64,000 nucleotides of DNA from Faucicola osloensis_B. Lineage in GTDB: Bacteria; Pseudomonadota; Gammaproteobacteria; Pseudomonadales; Moraxellaceae. This document shows positions 40,725-50,239 of this stretch, piece by piece (the stretch's first letter is position 1; each line of letters opens with the position of its first letter). Location of the stretch: positions 868,001-932,000 of the forward strand of contig CAXORL010000001.1 in NCBI GenBank assembly GCA_964211495.1. Direction: 5' to 3'. Under the pieces are notes generated by a model. The model was given only the letters and a program-made list of their open reading frames with translations, made no database searches and was not told the DNA's origin. The position numbers and the translations under genes are program-made.

Positions 40725-42342
40725 GATTCACCTCGGCTTTATCATGGGGCAAATTTAATGAATTACTCACATGAACCTTGTGAGTGTCTTCGCCGTAGTA
40801 TTTGCCCGTACCTAGACTCGCAGGTCCTTTACGGGCATATTTCACCATCAAGTACATTTCAATCATCAGCAGCACCGTATAAAAACCAACAAATCCCGCT
40901 AGCGAGGCATACACATTCGCCACGCTAATGTTGGAGGTTGAAAAATACGTTGGCAACATGCCATAAATCGTCCAAGGTTGACGCCCATACTCAGCAACAA
41001 ACCAACCAAATTCAGCAGCAAGCCAAGGCGCAGGGAGCATCAATAATGCCCAACGTAACAGCCAAGGTTTTTGGATAAAGTTGCCTTTGACACTTGACCA
41101 AAGACTAATCGTAAACAATGCCAACAATAAAAAGCCCAAGCCCACCATGGCACGAAATGACCAAAACATCGGAATAATAGGTGGAATAGTGGCATCGGTG
41201 GCCTGTTTAATCATGGCAGGCGTGGCTTTGCTGACATCAGGCGAATAGCGTTTGAGCAATAACCCAAAGCCCAAGTCTTTTTTTACCTTTTCAAATTCCG
41301 CCACTGTCACAGGATTTGGGGTTGAACCTGGGGGTGCACTGCGTAATTTATCCAGTAGTACCACCGCTTTTTGACCATTGATGATGCGTTTTTCATTGAT
41401 GATTTTGATGTCATGGATGCCCAAAATCGGGGTATCTAGCGAGCGCGTCCCAATCAAGCCCATCACGTACGGAATTTGCACTGCCCAGTTGTTTTTTTGC
41501 TCGGCTTGGTTGATATCGGCAATCAAATTAAAACTGGCAGGCGCAGGCTCGGTTTCCCACATCGCCTCTATCGCTGCCATTTTGGTTTGCTGTGCCAAGC
41601 CGATGGAATAACCCGACTCATCACCCAGCACAATGGTGCTACAAATCGACGCAAAACCAAATGCCGCCGCCACTTGAAAGCTGCGTTTGGCAAATTCGAC
41701 ATCGCGTTTTTTGAGCAGATACCACGCTGAGATGGCAAGCACAAAGGTCGCTCCCACCGTATAGCCGGCAGAGACGGTATGCACGAATTTGTTTTGCGCC
41801 TCAGGGTTAAATAATACTGCCGCAAAATCGGTCATTTCCATGCGCATAGTTTGGTAACTAAACTCTGCGCCAACTGGGTTTTGCATCCACCCATTGGCGA
41901 TCAAAATCCACAACGCGGATAGATTGGTGCCCAGCGCCATCAACATAGTCACCAGCAAATGCTGTCCACGTGACAGTCTATCCCAACCAAAGAAAAACAG
42001 TCCGACCATGGTCGATTCTAAAAAAAACGCCATCAAGCCTTCAATGGCAAGCGGCGCACCAAAAACATCGCCCACGTATTGTGAGTAATACGCCCAGTTG
42101 GTACCAAACTGGAATTCCATGGTGATGCCGGTGGTGACACCCAAGGCAAAGTTGATGCCAAACAGTTTGCCCCAAAAACGCGTCATGTCCTTCCACACTT
42201 CTTTGCCTGTCATCACGTACATCGATTCCATGATGACCAGCAGCCACACCATGCCCAGTGTGAGTGGTACAAATAAAAAATGATATAACGCCGTGACTGC
42301 AAATTGCAGACGGGAAATATCGACGAGATGTTCTGTTATCAT
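40714..42342 (-). CDS. cydA: Cytochrome bd ubiquinol oxidase subunit I
   Basis: Haem-bearing subunit of the high-affinity oxygen-reducing quinol oxidase. The start at 42342 is chosen over one 7 codons upstream because AAGGAG lies just before it and the protein then begins MITEHLVDISRLQF, like E. coli. The 542-aa sequence has His21 (haem b595 ligand position), GINFALGVTTGITMEFQFGTNW, and the quinol loop with GLLLKRYSPDV, and is of the long-loop (E. coli-like) type. First gene of cydABX and divergent from cydDC. Confidence 0.97.
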   Translation of the reverse strand: MITEHLVDISRLQFAVTALYHFLFVPLTLGMVWLLVIMESMYVMTGKEVWKDMTRFWGKLFGINFALGVTTGITMEFQFGTNWAYYSQYVGDVFGAPLAIEGLMAFFLESTMVGLFFFGWDRLSRGQHLLVTMLMALGTNLSALWILIANGWMQNPVGAEFSYQTMRMEMTDFAAVLFNPEAQNKFVHTVSAGYTVGATFVLAISAWYLLKKRDVEFAKRSFQVAAAFGFASICSTIVLGDESGYSIGLAQQTKMAAIEAMWETEPAPASFNLIADINQAEQKNNWAVQIPYVMGLIGTRSLDTPILGIHDIKIINEKRIINGQKAVVLLDKLRSAPPGSTPNPVTVAEFEKVKKDLGFGLLLKRYSPDVSKATPAMIKQATDATIPPIIPMFWSFRAMVGLGFLLLALFTISLWSSVKGNFIQKPWLLRWALLMLPAPWLAAEFGWFVAEYGRQPWTIYGMLPTYFSTSNISVANVYASLAGFVGFYTVLLMIEMYLMVKYARKGPASLGTGKYYGEDTHKVHVSNSLNLPHDKAEVNHVV

Positions 42343-42798
42343 GTTGACTCCTTGGTTTGACAACCAATTCAGATGTCAATTACCCTCATGCGTGGTTAAA
42401 AAAGGGTAATGTTTTTATTTACAAACATTATATAAATCTATAAATTATTTGTCATGCGGCATAATGTCGCACCTGACTACAAAATACTATGATTAGTATT
42501 GCGTTGCTGCTACCATCTTCTCATACCCTGTCAAAGATGGTAATCGTCGAATGAGCGATAGTTTATGGGTCTCTTGAGGGTAGTATTTTAAAGTGGGGTC
42601 GTTCATCGCTTTACTTATTTAATTGTCTTTTATATGGCTTTTTATATGCCTTTATCAAGGTATTATCAACCCTCATTGGTGGGCACGGTGTTTACACTTT
42701 TTTATCTCATTGTCTTGATGATCATGATTTGTCGTACCTAACCCGTGCTTGATACGCTATGATATGTCCATTGATTTTATCGTTATTGTTAACCAACC
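42343..42798. other. Divergent regulatory region between cydABX and cydDC
   Basis: No coding frame is credible. An inverted repeat AATGTTT-N8-AAACATT at 42408-42429 lies 66 bp upstream of the cydA start and could be a regulator site; no clear FNR or ArcA consensus is visible. The cydDC promoter is presumably in the right half. Confidence 0.5.
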
Positions 42799-44496
42799 AT
42801 GTCTGAAACTTCTGCTGTCAACCAAACCCTTCGTCACTATGCCGCTATGGCAAAACGACCGATTTATATGGCATGGGGATTATCAGTTGTCTCCACGCTG
42901 TTATTGATCGTGCAGTCTTGGCTGATTGCGGTCATCTTTGCAAATTGGTTAACACAAACTACCCATCACCGCCCTGCCACTGACGTATTTTTTGATTATC
43001 TGCCGTGGCTCATAGGGTGTCTGTTGCTACGTCCTTTACTGCATTTTTGCAAAGACCAGCTGGCGTTAGACGCGGGGCTACAAGTAGCCAGCATCCTACG
43101 AAAAACGCTAGTTGAAAAACTGGCACAAGTAGGTGCAGCGCGCGACCAATATGGCAGTGATGGCGGGCTTGCCAGTATGGTGATTGAGCAATGTGACGCC
43201 TTAACGGGCTATGTCAGCCGTTTTTACCTGCAGCGACTGATTGTGGTGACCACGCCTATAATGCTATTAGTCGCCGCTGCGACCCAAAGCTGGATAGCGA
43301 CGCTGATTTTACTGCTGACCGCACCCCTAGTTCCTGTATTTATGGTATTAATTGGTCATGCCACCGCCCGTAAAAGTCGGCAACAATTTGCCGCGATGGC
43401 ACAGCTGAGCGGGCGATTTTTGGATTGGTTACGTGGCACAGCGACACTGCAACGGCTGGATGCTGTCGGGCACGCGAGTCAAGACATCGACGCCTCAGCC
43501 GAAGCCTACCGTATCCGCACCATGTCGGTACTCAAAATTGCGTTTTTAAACACCGCCGCGCTAGAACTGTTAGCCGCGCTGTCGATTGCGCTACTTGCCG
43601 TGTATTTGGGTTTTGGTTTAATCGGTATTTTACCTTGGCAAAAAAACACGGTGCCTGTGCCTTACCAATCGGCGCTATTTTTACTGCTGTTGGCACCCGA
43701 ATTTTATGCCCCGCTACGTCAGTTGGGCGCGGATTATCATGTCAAAGCGCAAGCTGAAGGCGCGATTGCCGAATTATCACCATTGTTAGCTTTTCAGCCA
43801 GCGGAAAAAACAAAAGCTACCCCCTTTATATTAACTGCACCCCCTGCCATTGACGCAGATAATATTTGGGTCAATCATCAGCAGCGCACACGGCTCGCGC
43901 CGTTAAGTTTTGCTATTGCCGCAGGGGAACGGTTAGCGATTGTCGGTCAAAGTGGCAGCGGCAAATCCACCCTATTGCAAATTTTTTTGGGTTTTTGTGC
44001 CTATCAAGGCGATATCTTTATTGACAACCAAAATTTTAACACCATCAATTCCACGCAATTTCGCCACCAAATCGCCTATTTGTCACAGCAAACCATGCTA
44101 CTGCCGATGAGTATCGCCGATAATTTGCGCCTGCCAAACCCAACCGCCAGTGATGACAAATTATGGCAAATTCTTGCACAAGTGGGGTTAAAACCTTTGA
44201 TAAAAGCACTGCCAAATCAGCTAGATACTCAGTTAGGTGAGCGTGGTAGCGGGTTGTCCGGTGGACAACAGCGACGACTGGCAATAGCCCAGTTACTCTT
44301 ACAAGATGCGCACCTTTGGCTACTCGATGAACCCACTGAGCATTTAGATAGTGATACCGCAGCCGAGATTAATGCGCTATTACAACAAGTGACGAGGGGT
44401 AAAACCGTGTTATGGGTGACGCACGATGCCACAAACCTGCCTTGGCTGGATCGGCAAATAAGCCTTGATATTGCACCTACTTTGGCAAAGGCGTAA
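42799..44496 (+). CDS. cydD: Heterodimeric ABC exporter subunit CydD
   Basis: With CydC it exports glutathione/cysteine to the periplasm, needed for assembling cytochrome bd. The 565-aa protein has a six-helix transmembrane domain (about 1-330) and an ATPase domain with Walker A GQSGSGKST near 382-390, signature LSGGQQRR near 486-493 and Walker B HLWLLDEPTEHLD. It is divergent from cydABX and overlaps cydC by a few bases of the alternative frame. The grouping of both modules makes CydDC identification firm. Confidence 0.96.
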   Translation: MSETSAVNQTLRHYAAMAKRPIYMAWGLSVVSTLLLIVQSWLIAVIFANWLTQTTHHRPATDVFFDYLPWLIGCLLLRPLLHFCKDQLALDAGLQVASILRKTLVEKLAQVGAARDQYGSDGGLASMVIEQCDALTGYVSRFYLQRLIVVTTPIMLLVAAATQSWIATLILLLTAPLVPVFMVLIGHATARKSRQQFAAMAQLSGRFLDWLRGTATLQRLDAVGHASQDIDASAEAYRIRTMSVLKIAFLNTAALELLAALSIALLAVYLGFGLIGILPWQKNTVPVPYQSALFLLLLAPEFYAPLRQLGADYHVKAQAEGAIAELSPLLAFQPAEKTKATPFILTAPPAIDADNIWVNHQQRTRLAPLSFAIAAGERLAIVGQSGSGKSTLLQIFLGFCAYQGDIFIDNQNFNTINSTQFRHQIAYLSQQTMLLPMSIADNLRLPNPTASDDKLWQILAQVGLKPLIKALPNQLDTQLGERGSGLSGGQQRRLAIAQLLLQDAHLWLLDEPTEHLDSDTAAEINALLQQVTRGKTVLWVTHDATNLPWLDRQISLDIAPTLAKA

Positions 44497-44500
44497 CGGT

Positions 44501-46258
44501 ATGACAGACTCTAATAGTAAAAATAGGCTTATTAGTCAAAATAGCCTTGTCAAAACTCACATGCAAAAAAAAGCAAACAGTCATCAAACCTTTCGTTTAA
44601 CCCAGCTGTTTAGCACGCAGCTAGATAAATGGCTCATTGCTGCCTGTTTAGGCATAATGACTGCGTTATCGGTGATTGGGCTATTGATGATGTCAGGGTG
44701 GTTTATTTCTGCGGCAGCAATGGCGGGGATGGTGGCACTGGGCTCACACAGTTTTAATTATCTGGTACCGGCAGCGATTATCCGTGTGATGGCGATGGTA
44801 CGTACCGCAGGACGCTATGGTGAAATGATGGTGTCTCACCATGCGGTGTTTGGTTTGTTGCAGCGGCTGCGAGTGCGGTTTTTTAACCAGTTTGCACGCC
44901 TGCCACTGGCAAATTTATCAAGTACCCTACAATCTACCCATGCCATGCACCGTTTAACCCATGATATTGAGGTACTCAATGAGTTGCCACTGCGCGTGGT
45001 ATCACCTTGGCTAGTCGCGACAACCGCTAGCTTGCTAGTAGCCACCTTACTTTATCAGTATGAAGTTAACCCCGTGCTGATTGCCATATTTTTAATCGCA
45101 GGTTTGATGCTGCCTGCCATGCTGACATGGCGTAGTATCAAGCACGCAACAGCTCATCAGGCATTGGCAGAGTCCAGGCGCGTCAGTTTGCTCAATCCGC
45201 TATCGGCGCTTACCCATTTATTGATTTGGCAGCGCTGGCAATCCGAATTGACTGCTTTTAACAGCGTTGATACTCAACATACGCATCAGCAAAAGCGCAT
45301 CCAGCGCGCCCAGTCATTGGTCATGCTGATCATGCAGTGGCTGATTGCAGCGGTTTTGGTCGGCTTGTTAGTGGGTTTTTATCACACGCCCCTTGTCATC
45401 AGTGTGCCGATGTTGCTTGCGCTATTTCTCGGTATCATGGGCATGATTGACTTGCTAGCGCCGTTAGTCACCCATTCGCTAGCCCTTGGCAATAGTTTGG
45501 CAGCAAAGCATCAACTCAATGAATTACTCAATCCTTCGCTACAACCTAGCCATCATTTAAAGCGTGATTTACCCCTTTTACCCATTGATGTTGCGCGGCT
45601 AAGTGCACCACTCACACTCACCATCAATCAGCTAGCTGCCAAAATGCCGCAGGCGATTGTCGGTTTCAAAGCGATCAGCTTGACTGCCACCCAAGGCATC
45701 CCGGTATTGATTACTGGGCGCTCGGGCGCAGGCAAATCAACACTGTTACAGGTGCTAGCCCGTGAACTAGCACCGCAACAAGGCAGCATCGAGCTTAATG
45801 GGATGGATTGGCTAGCCCTGCACAATACACCAGCGCTCACAGGTTATTTGGGGCAACAGATTGATATTTTTGACCAGACCTTGGCGACCAATTTAAGATT
45901 GGGCAGCACCGATGCCAGTGATGAACAGCTTTGGCAAGTGCTGGGTAAGGTTGGACTCAAAGACTGGGCGCGCAGTCAGCCGCTACAATTACAGACGCCG
46001 TTAGGGGAATACGGGCAAGCCATTTCCGGTGGGCAAGCCAGACGCATTGCCTTGGCACGGCTATTACTTAGCCCCAAGAAAATCTTGCTGCTAGATGAGC
46101 CATTTGCGGGACTTGATAAAAAAAGCCGTGAAGCACTGTGGCAAATGCTGGTACAGCATCAGCAGCAAGGCATTTTAATCATTGTCACCCATCATCTTTG
46201 GCAAACTGACCATCCAATTAATATCGTGCAATTACCTGAGCCTGATGTTTTTATTTAA
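44501..46258 (+). CDS. cydC: Heterodimeric ABC exporter subunit CydC
   Basis: Partner of CydD. From ATG 44501 the protein is 585 aa, starting 4 bp after the cydD stop (an in-frame TTG at 44465 would overlap cydD). It has a membrane domain with MSGWFISAAAMAGM, Walker A GRSGAGKST near 406-414, signature ISGGQARR near 508-515 and ILLLDEPFAGLD. The first 30 or so residues are polar and variable. Confidence 0.95.
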   Translation: MTDSNSKNRLISQNSLVKTHMQKKANSHQTFRLTQLFSTQLDKWLIAACLGIMTALSVIGLLMMSGWFISAAAMAGMVALGSHSFNYLVPAAIIRVMAMVRTAGRYGEMMVSHHAVFGLLQRLRVRFFNQFARLPLANLSSTLQSTHAMHRLTHDIEVLNELPLRVVSPWLVATTASLLVATLLYQYEVNPVLIAIFLIAGLMLPAMLTWRSIKHATAHQALAESRRVSLLNPLSALTHLLIWQRWQSELTAFNSVDTQHTHQQKRIQRAQSLVMLIMQWLIAAVLVGLLVGFYHTPLVISVPMLLALFLGIMGMIDLLAPLVTHSLALGNSLAAKHQLNELLNPSLQPSHHLKRDLPLLPIDVARLSAPLTLTINQLAAKMPQAIVGFKAISLTATQGIPVLITGRSGAGKSTLLQVLARELAPQQGSIELNGMDWLALHNTPALTGYLGQQIDIFDQTLATNLRLGSTDASDEQLWQVLGKVGLKDWARSQPLQLQTPLGEYGQAISGGQARRIALARLLLSPKKILLLDEPFAGLDKKSREALWQMLVQHQQQGILIIVTHHLWQTDHPINIVQLPEPDVFI

Positions 46259-46480
46259 CCTGTAGGGGTCAGGTTTGATTTGACAGGCAAAAAAATTGAT
46301 AAAAACATTTTTGAACATTGTTGCAAGCGCTTATCTAAAGCAAATTGTTTAATCCGATTGCTATAACCTACCTAGCCTGATTCTGCGTTATCGCTAAGTT
46401 TCTGCTGTCTTAATTTTTGTATGATAGTACTATCCAATCAAGGGTTATCAACAACTATATTAACAACCGCAGGAAAACCT

Positions 46481-47368
46481 ATGAACTTAGCAAAATTTAA
46501 CCCCTCATTTTTAGCCACTGGGCTTAGTGTAGCCTTCCTTAGTGTCGTTACAGGTGCGACAGTCACCGCCTGTGCGAGTACCTCAGCGGCACCACAAGCA
46601 CAAAACATGCAAAAACGCCATCCCGCCAATGCCAAGAACTTTGAGCAACGCTTACAAGCCATGCAGGTCAACGCCCAAGCAGCTGCCAATGCCAGCATCA
46701 GTGCCTCTCAAGCAGTCGCCTTGGTACAAAAACAAGCCGCAAACACACGCATTGTTGGCGTACGCTATAATGACAGTAGCAACCGACCCAAACCAAACCC
46801 TGCCCGTATCACCAACAACGCCAATGACAATATCGTTGGCTACCGGGTCATGACACTCAGTGCGAATGGTCAGCCACAGCTATATATCGTCAATGCGTCT
46901 AATGGTCAAGTGAGCCAAGCAACCATGCCATCACGGCCATCACGCCCAGCGCGTCCGCCACAACCCAATAACCCTAATAGCCCCAATAACATGGGCAACC
47001 CCAACAACAATCAACCGCCTGCGCCGCCTGCCACCAATATCAGCCTAGAGCGCGCCATGCAATTGGCAGCAAGCCAAGTGGGTGGTGAAGCCATTGGCGC
47101 CCATTTAGGTGGGGATAAAGGGGATAACATGGGTCATGGTCCTCGTGACGGTCAACGCCGCCCTAACAGAGACCCACAAATGGGCAATACAGGCATGCCG
47201 CCTGCACCAAACCCTGCCCAAAATCAACCACCAAGAACCCCAAGCTATCAAATTGAGGTGGTAAAAGGCAAAGAAGTCTACCATGTCAAAGTTGATGCCC
47301 AAACAGGTGCTGTGAGCGATGTCAAATCACTTAACGACCTCAACCGTCGTGCGCCTACTCAGCCATAA
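46481..47368 (+). CDS. PepSY-domain lipoprotein
   Basis: A 295-aa envelope protein with an N-terminal signal ending in the lipobox VTAC (Cys31). Start ATG 46481 has AGGAAA upstream, preferred over an ATG 60 bp earlier. Two PepSY-type segments are separated by a long Pro/Asn/Arg-rich linker: SASQAVALVQKQAAN...YRVMTL.. (about 70-130) and SLERAMQLAASQVGG...YHVKVDAQTGAVSDV (about 185-285). It precedes a two-component system by about 110 bp, the usual partner of PepSY proteins as periplasmic modulators. A terminator lies at 47401-47431, so it may be a separate transcript. Function is inferred. Confidence 0.85.
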   Translation: MNLAKFNPSFLATGLSVAFLSVVTGATVTACASTSAAPQAQNMQKRHPANAKNFEQRLQAMQVNAQAAANASISASQAVALVQKQAANTRIVGVRYNDSSNRPKPNPARITNNANDNIVGYRVMTLSANGQPQLYIVNASNGQVSQATMPSRPSRPARPPQPNNPNSPNNMGNPNNNQPPAPPATNISLERAMQLAASQVGGEAIGAHLGGDKGDNMGHGPRDGQRRPNRDPQMGNTGMPPAPNPAQNQPPRTPSYQIEVVKGKEVYHVKVDAQTGAVSDVKSLNDLNRRAPTQP

Positions 47369-47400
47369 TTGAGCGACAAATGGCAACCTTGCTTATGAGC

Positions 47401-47431
47401 AACACCGTCATTCTTTGAATGGCGGTTTTTT
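47401..47431 (+). terminator. Intrinsic terminator between the PepSY gene and the response regulator
   Basis: CCGTCATTC pairs with GAATGGCGG around TTT, then TTTTTT. It would partly separate the PepSY gene from the two-component genes. Confidence 0.8.
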
Positions 47432-47479
47432 GTGTTATAGTCTATTTATTGAACAGTATTCGTGTATAAAGGTAACCCA

Positions 47480-48148
47480 ATGAGAGTATTACTCGTCGAA
47501 GATGACGTCTTCATTGCCGACAGTCTGATTGATAGTCTAGAAGAAGAAGCCTATGCAGTAGACTGGGCAAAAGATGGGCGAGAAGCGATTTTGACCCTCA
47601 AAGTCGAAGCGTATGACGTGATTTTGCTAGATTTGGGCTTACCAGAAATTGACGGCATGAGCGTGTTAGAGACACTTCGCAGTGCCAAAATCGATACGCC
47701 TGTGCTGGTGCTGACCGCCCGAGACCAAATCAAAGACCGCGTGAAAGGGCTGGATGCTGGGGCAGATGACTATATGACTAAGCCGTTTGCGATGAGTGAA
47801 TTACTCGCTCGTATGCGCGTGTTGGTGCGCCGCTCGCAGGGCAATAGCCAAAACACCCTACAAGTTGGCGACTTAACCCTTGATATCAATGCCAAACGCC
47901 TCAAACGTGACGGCATAGAAATCGATATTACCGCCAAAGAATACATGCTGCTCACCACTTTTATGACCGCGCCCGATAAAGTGTTTTCAAAAAGTGAATT
48001 GGAAAATTCTATCTACAATTGGGAAGCCGGGATAGAGAGCAATGCCATTGAATTTTTAATCTATGGGCTGCGCAAAAAAATTGGTCAAAAACGCATTAAA
48101 AACATCAGGGGTTTAGGCTGGTATATCAGCGCCGAAGCCCAAGACTAA
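47480..48148 (+). CDS. OmpR-family response regulator
   Basis: A 222-aa regulator with an N-terminal receiver domain (LLVEDD 4-9, phospho-acceptor Asp51 in LLDLGLPEIDG, LTAR, KPF) and a C-terminal winged helix (about 125-222, ITAKEYMLLTTF, GLGWYI). ATG 47480 is preferred over GTG 47462 because of the AAGG ribosome site and the family start MRVLLVEDD. It is followed by the sensor kinase. QseB/PmrA-like by appearance; the signal is unknown. Confidence 0.93.
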   Translation: MRVLLVEDDVFIADSLIDSLEEEAYAVDWAKDGREAILTLKVEAYDVILLDLGLPEIDGMSVLETLRSAKIDTPVLVLTARDQIKDRVKGLDAGADDYMTKPFAMSELLARMRVLVRRSQGNSQNTLQVGDLTLDINAKRLKRDGIEIDITAKEYMLLTTFMTAPDKVFSKSELENSIYNWEAGIESNAIEFLIYGLRKKIGQKRIKNIRGLGWYISAEAQD

Positions 48149-48198
48149 CAAAAAGCGATAGAAAAAAGGCTCAAAAAATATCCAGACAATCACCGCCA

Positions 48199-48222
48199 AA
48201 TAGCCACTAAAATAGCCACTAA
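48199..48222. repeat. 12-bp tandem duplication before the histidine kinase start
   Basis: AATAGCCACTAA x2, directly followed by the kinase ATG at 48224. Confidence 0.85.
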
Positions 48223-48223
48223 A

Positions 48224-50101
48224 ATGACCATGACTAACCCTACAAAAACCGCCCTGCCCTTGCAAAAATCGTTGCAAAAATCACTGCAAAAACAGTTGCT
48301 GGTTTGGATACTTGGTACGTTACTATCGATTGGCATTTTGGTACAGATTGCGGTATTTTGCTATACCTATCAAGAGTTTAACACCTCACAAGAAACCAAT
48401 CTTAGCTATCTTGCTGAGCTGGTTAGCTCGCGCTCAACCCTGCGACCCCCTCCCCGTAACCTGAAGCCTAATAGGCGGCTATTAAACCCAGATAATGATT
48501 TTGCACCGCATGACTTACCACCGCCTATACCAGCTATGATAGCTTCTGCCCCTAGCAGTACGAACACTTTTTCCTCACCCAATGATGAAAGCAACGTACT
48601 ACAGTATCAAGGCGTTAAAGACGGTGTGCAAGTTGATATCTTCCCTGCCCGTTTTGGCAAAATTGACACCAATTTTATTGAGCCAATGGCTCACCCGCAA
48701 TTGATTAACACCCCTATCGGTTTTAGTGAATTAACCCTTGATGGTGAAATCTGGAAAGTCTTTCGTAAAGACACCCCAAGGCGGGTGATTTTTGTGCGTC
48801 AACCTGTCGAATGGCAGAAAAAAATTGCCCTAAAATCGGCTTGGCAATCCATTATTCCAATTTTACTAACCACCCTGTTGCTGCTTGCACTATTGCCTTG
48901 GGTATTAAAGCGCGTATTGCGTCCAATTCAGATATTAGCTAGGCAAATGGCAAAACGTCATGGTCAAGATCTCAGCTTGATCGAGTTACCCACTGACAGC
49001 CAACATCGCTCAATTTTACCTAGCGAGCTCATGCCCTTGGTCATTGAAATCAATGCGTTGTTACAACGGGTTGACACGCATATCCAAAACCAAAATCGCT
49101 TTATCGCCGATGCAGCGCATGAGTTACGCTCGCCATTGACCGCCATCTCGCTGCAAGTGCAACAACTGCAAAAATACAGTCAAGATGCGGCGATGTATAG
49201 CGACCCTGCAAGGCAAGCCAAATTCAAACAAAACATTCATAAACTCGCTGTCAGAGTGGAACACAATCAACATTTGGTGGAACAGCTACTCACCCTTGCG
49301 CGTATGGAAGCCCAGCAATCACGGCTGACCGAACGCACCAACACGCCCACCGATTTAATCGCAGTGCTACGAGAAGCCATCAAACTGCTATTGCCGATTG
49401 CTGATAGCAAAGACCAAACCCTATCGGTTGACAATCATCTCGCCGCGCAGGGTGCGTCAGCGACGCAGGTCAGTGTAGATGAAACCGCCTTGTTTATCCT
49501 CCTCAAAAATTTACTGCAAAATGCCATTTTATACACCCCAACCACAGGCAATATCGCGGTTGTCATTGACCAGATGACTATCGAAGACTTAACGCAGACA
49601 TCAAGCAGCACTGATTCGACCCATGCCACTTATGCCATCCAAGACACCTATGCTACCCATACCAACTTAGCCAACGCATTGACCCCGACCCCTGTGTTGG
49701 TGAACAACGCTAACAACGCACTTAATCACGGCGCAAAACGACTCATCGTCCAAGTTGCCGATACCGGCATTGGTATTGATGCAGCGCATTATCAAGACGT
49801 CTTTCAACCCTTTTACCGCGTCAATCAAAATGCGTCGAGCGCATCCGTAGCACACGGACAAGGACAAACAAGCAGTACACAAACCCATAGCGATACTGCC
49901 AAAAAATCTTTTCCCTCCAAAGACACAAGCGCCCATTCAGGTTTCACGGGGATTGGCGGTACGGGTTTGGGTTTATCAATTGTTTATCAAATCTGCCAAC
50001 AAGCCAATATCGATATTTATCTGAGTCCTACGCAACTGGTTGACAACAACCCCCAAACCACTGCCACCACCCAAGGCTTAACGGTAACCTTGGTGTTTTA
50101 G
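48224..50101 (+). CDS. Sensor histidine kinase, with insertions in the ATPase domain
   Basis: A 625-aa inner-membrane kinase: first helix about 25-47, periplasmic sensor region 50-205, second helix about 208-228, HAMP, then HisKA with His299 in ADAAHELRSPL. The ATPase domain has LLQNAILYT (N box), ADTGIGID (G1) and GTGLGLSI (G2). Two Ser/Thr-rich low-complexity insertions split it, one after N box (about 465-510, QTSSSTDSTHATYAI) and one in the ATP lid (about 547-580, GQGQTSSTQTHSD). The N-terminal QKSLQKSLQK is also a repeat, coded by 12-bp units. Works with the regulator 75 bp upstream. Confidence 0.92.
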   Translation: MTMTNPTKTALPLQKSLQKSLQKQLLVWILGTLLSIGILVQIAVFCYTYQEFNTSQETNLSYLAELVSSRSTLRPPPRNLKPNRRLLNPDNDFAPHDLPPPIPAMIASAPSSTNTFSSPNDESNVLQYQGVKDGVQVDIFPARFGKIDTNFIEPMAHPQLINTPIGFSELTLDGEIWKVFRKDTPRRVIFVRQPVEWQKKIALKSAWQSIIPILLTTLLLLALLPWVLKRVLRPIQILARQMAKRHGQDLSLIELPTDSQHRSILPSELMPLVIEINALLQRVDTHIQNQNRFIADAAHELRSPLTAISLQVQQLQKYSQDAAMYSDPARQAKFKQNIHKLAVRVEHNQHLVEQLLTLARMEAQQSRLTERTNTPTDLIAVLREAIKLLLPIADSKDQTLSVDNHLAAQGASATQVSVDETALFILLKNLLQNAILYTPTTGNIAVVIDQMTIEDLTQTSSSTDSTHATYAIQDTYATHTNLANALTPTPVLVNNANNALNHGAKRLIVQVADTGIGIDAAHYQDVFQPFYRVNQNASSASVAHGQGQTSSTQTHSDTAKKSFPSKDTSAHSGFTGIGGTGLGLSIVYQICQQANIDIYLSPTQLVDNNPQTTATTQGLTVTLVF

Positions 50102-50180
50102 CCTGCCTCAAAAACAACGTGATTTTGTCAAATCATCGCTACTTTTTTTAAATCATTGTTCAATCTAGTTTTCTCAACCG

Positions 50181-50186
50181 TATAAT
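50181..50186 (+). promoter_or_regulatory. TATAAT -10 box before the TrkH/KtrB gene
   Basis: A perfect TATAAT lies 54 bp before ATG 50240. It overlaps a TTG of the same frame at 50186, which argues against that upstream start. The -35 is weak. Confidence 0.5.
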
Positions 50187-50239
50187 TGCGGTATAAAGTA
50201 CAACAACTATGCTTGGGTAAAACGGAAGTCAACTTTACG

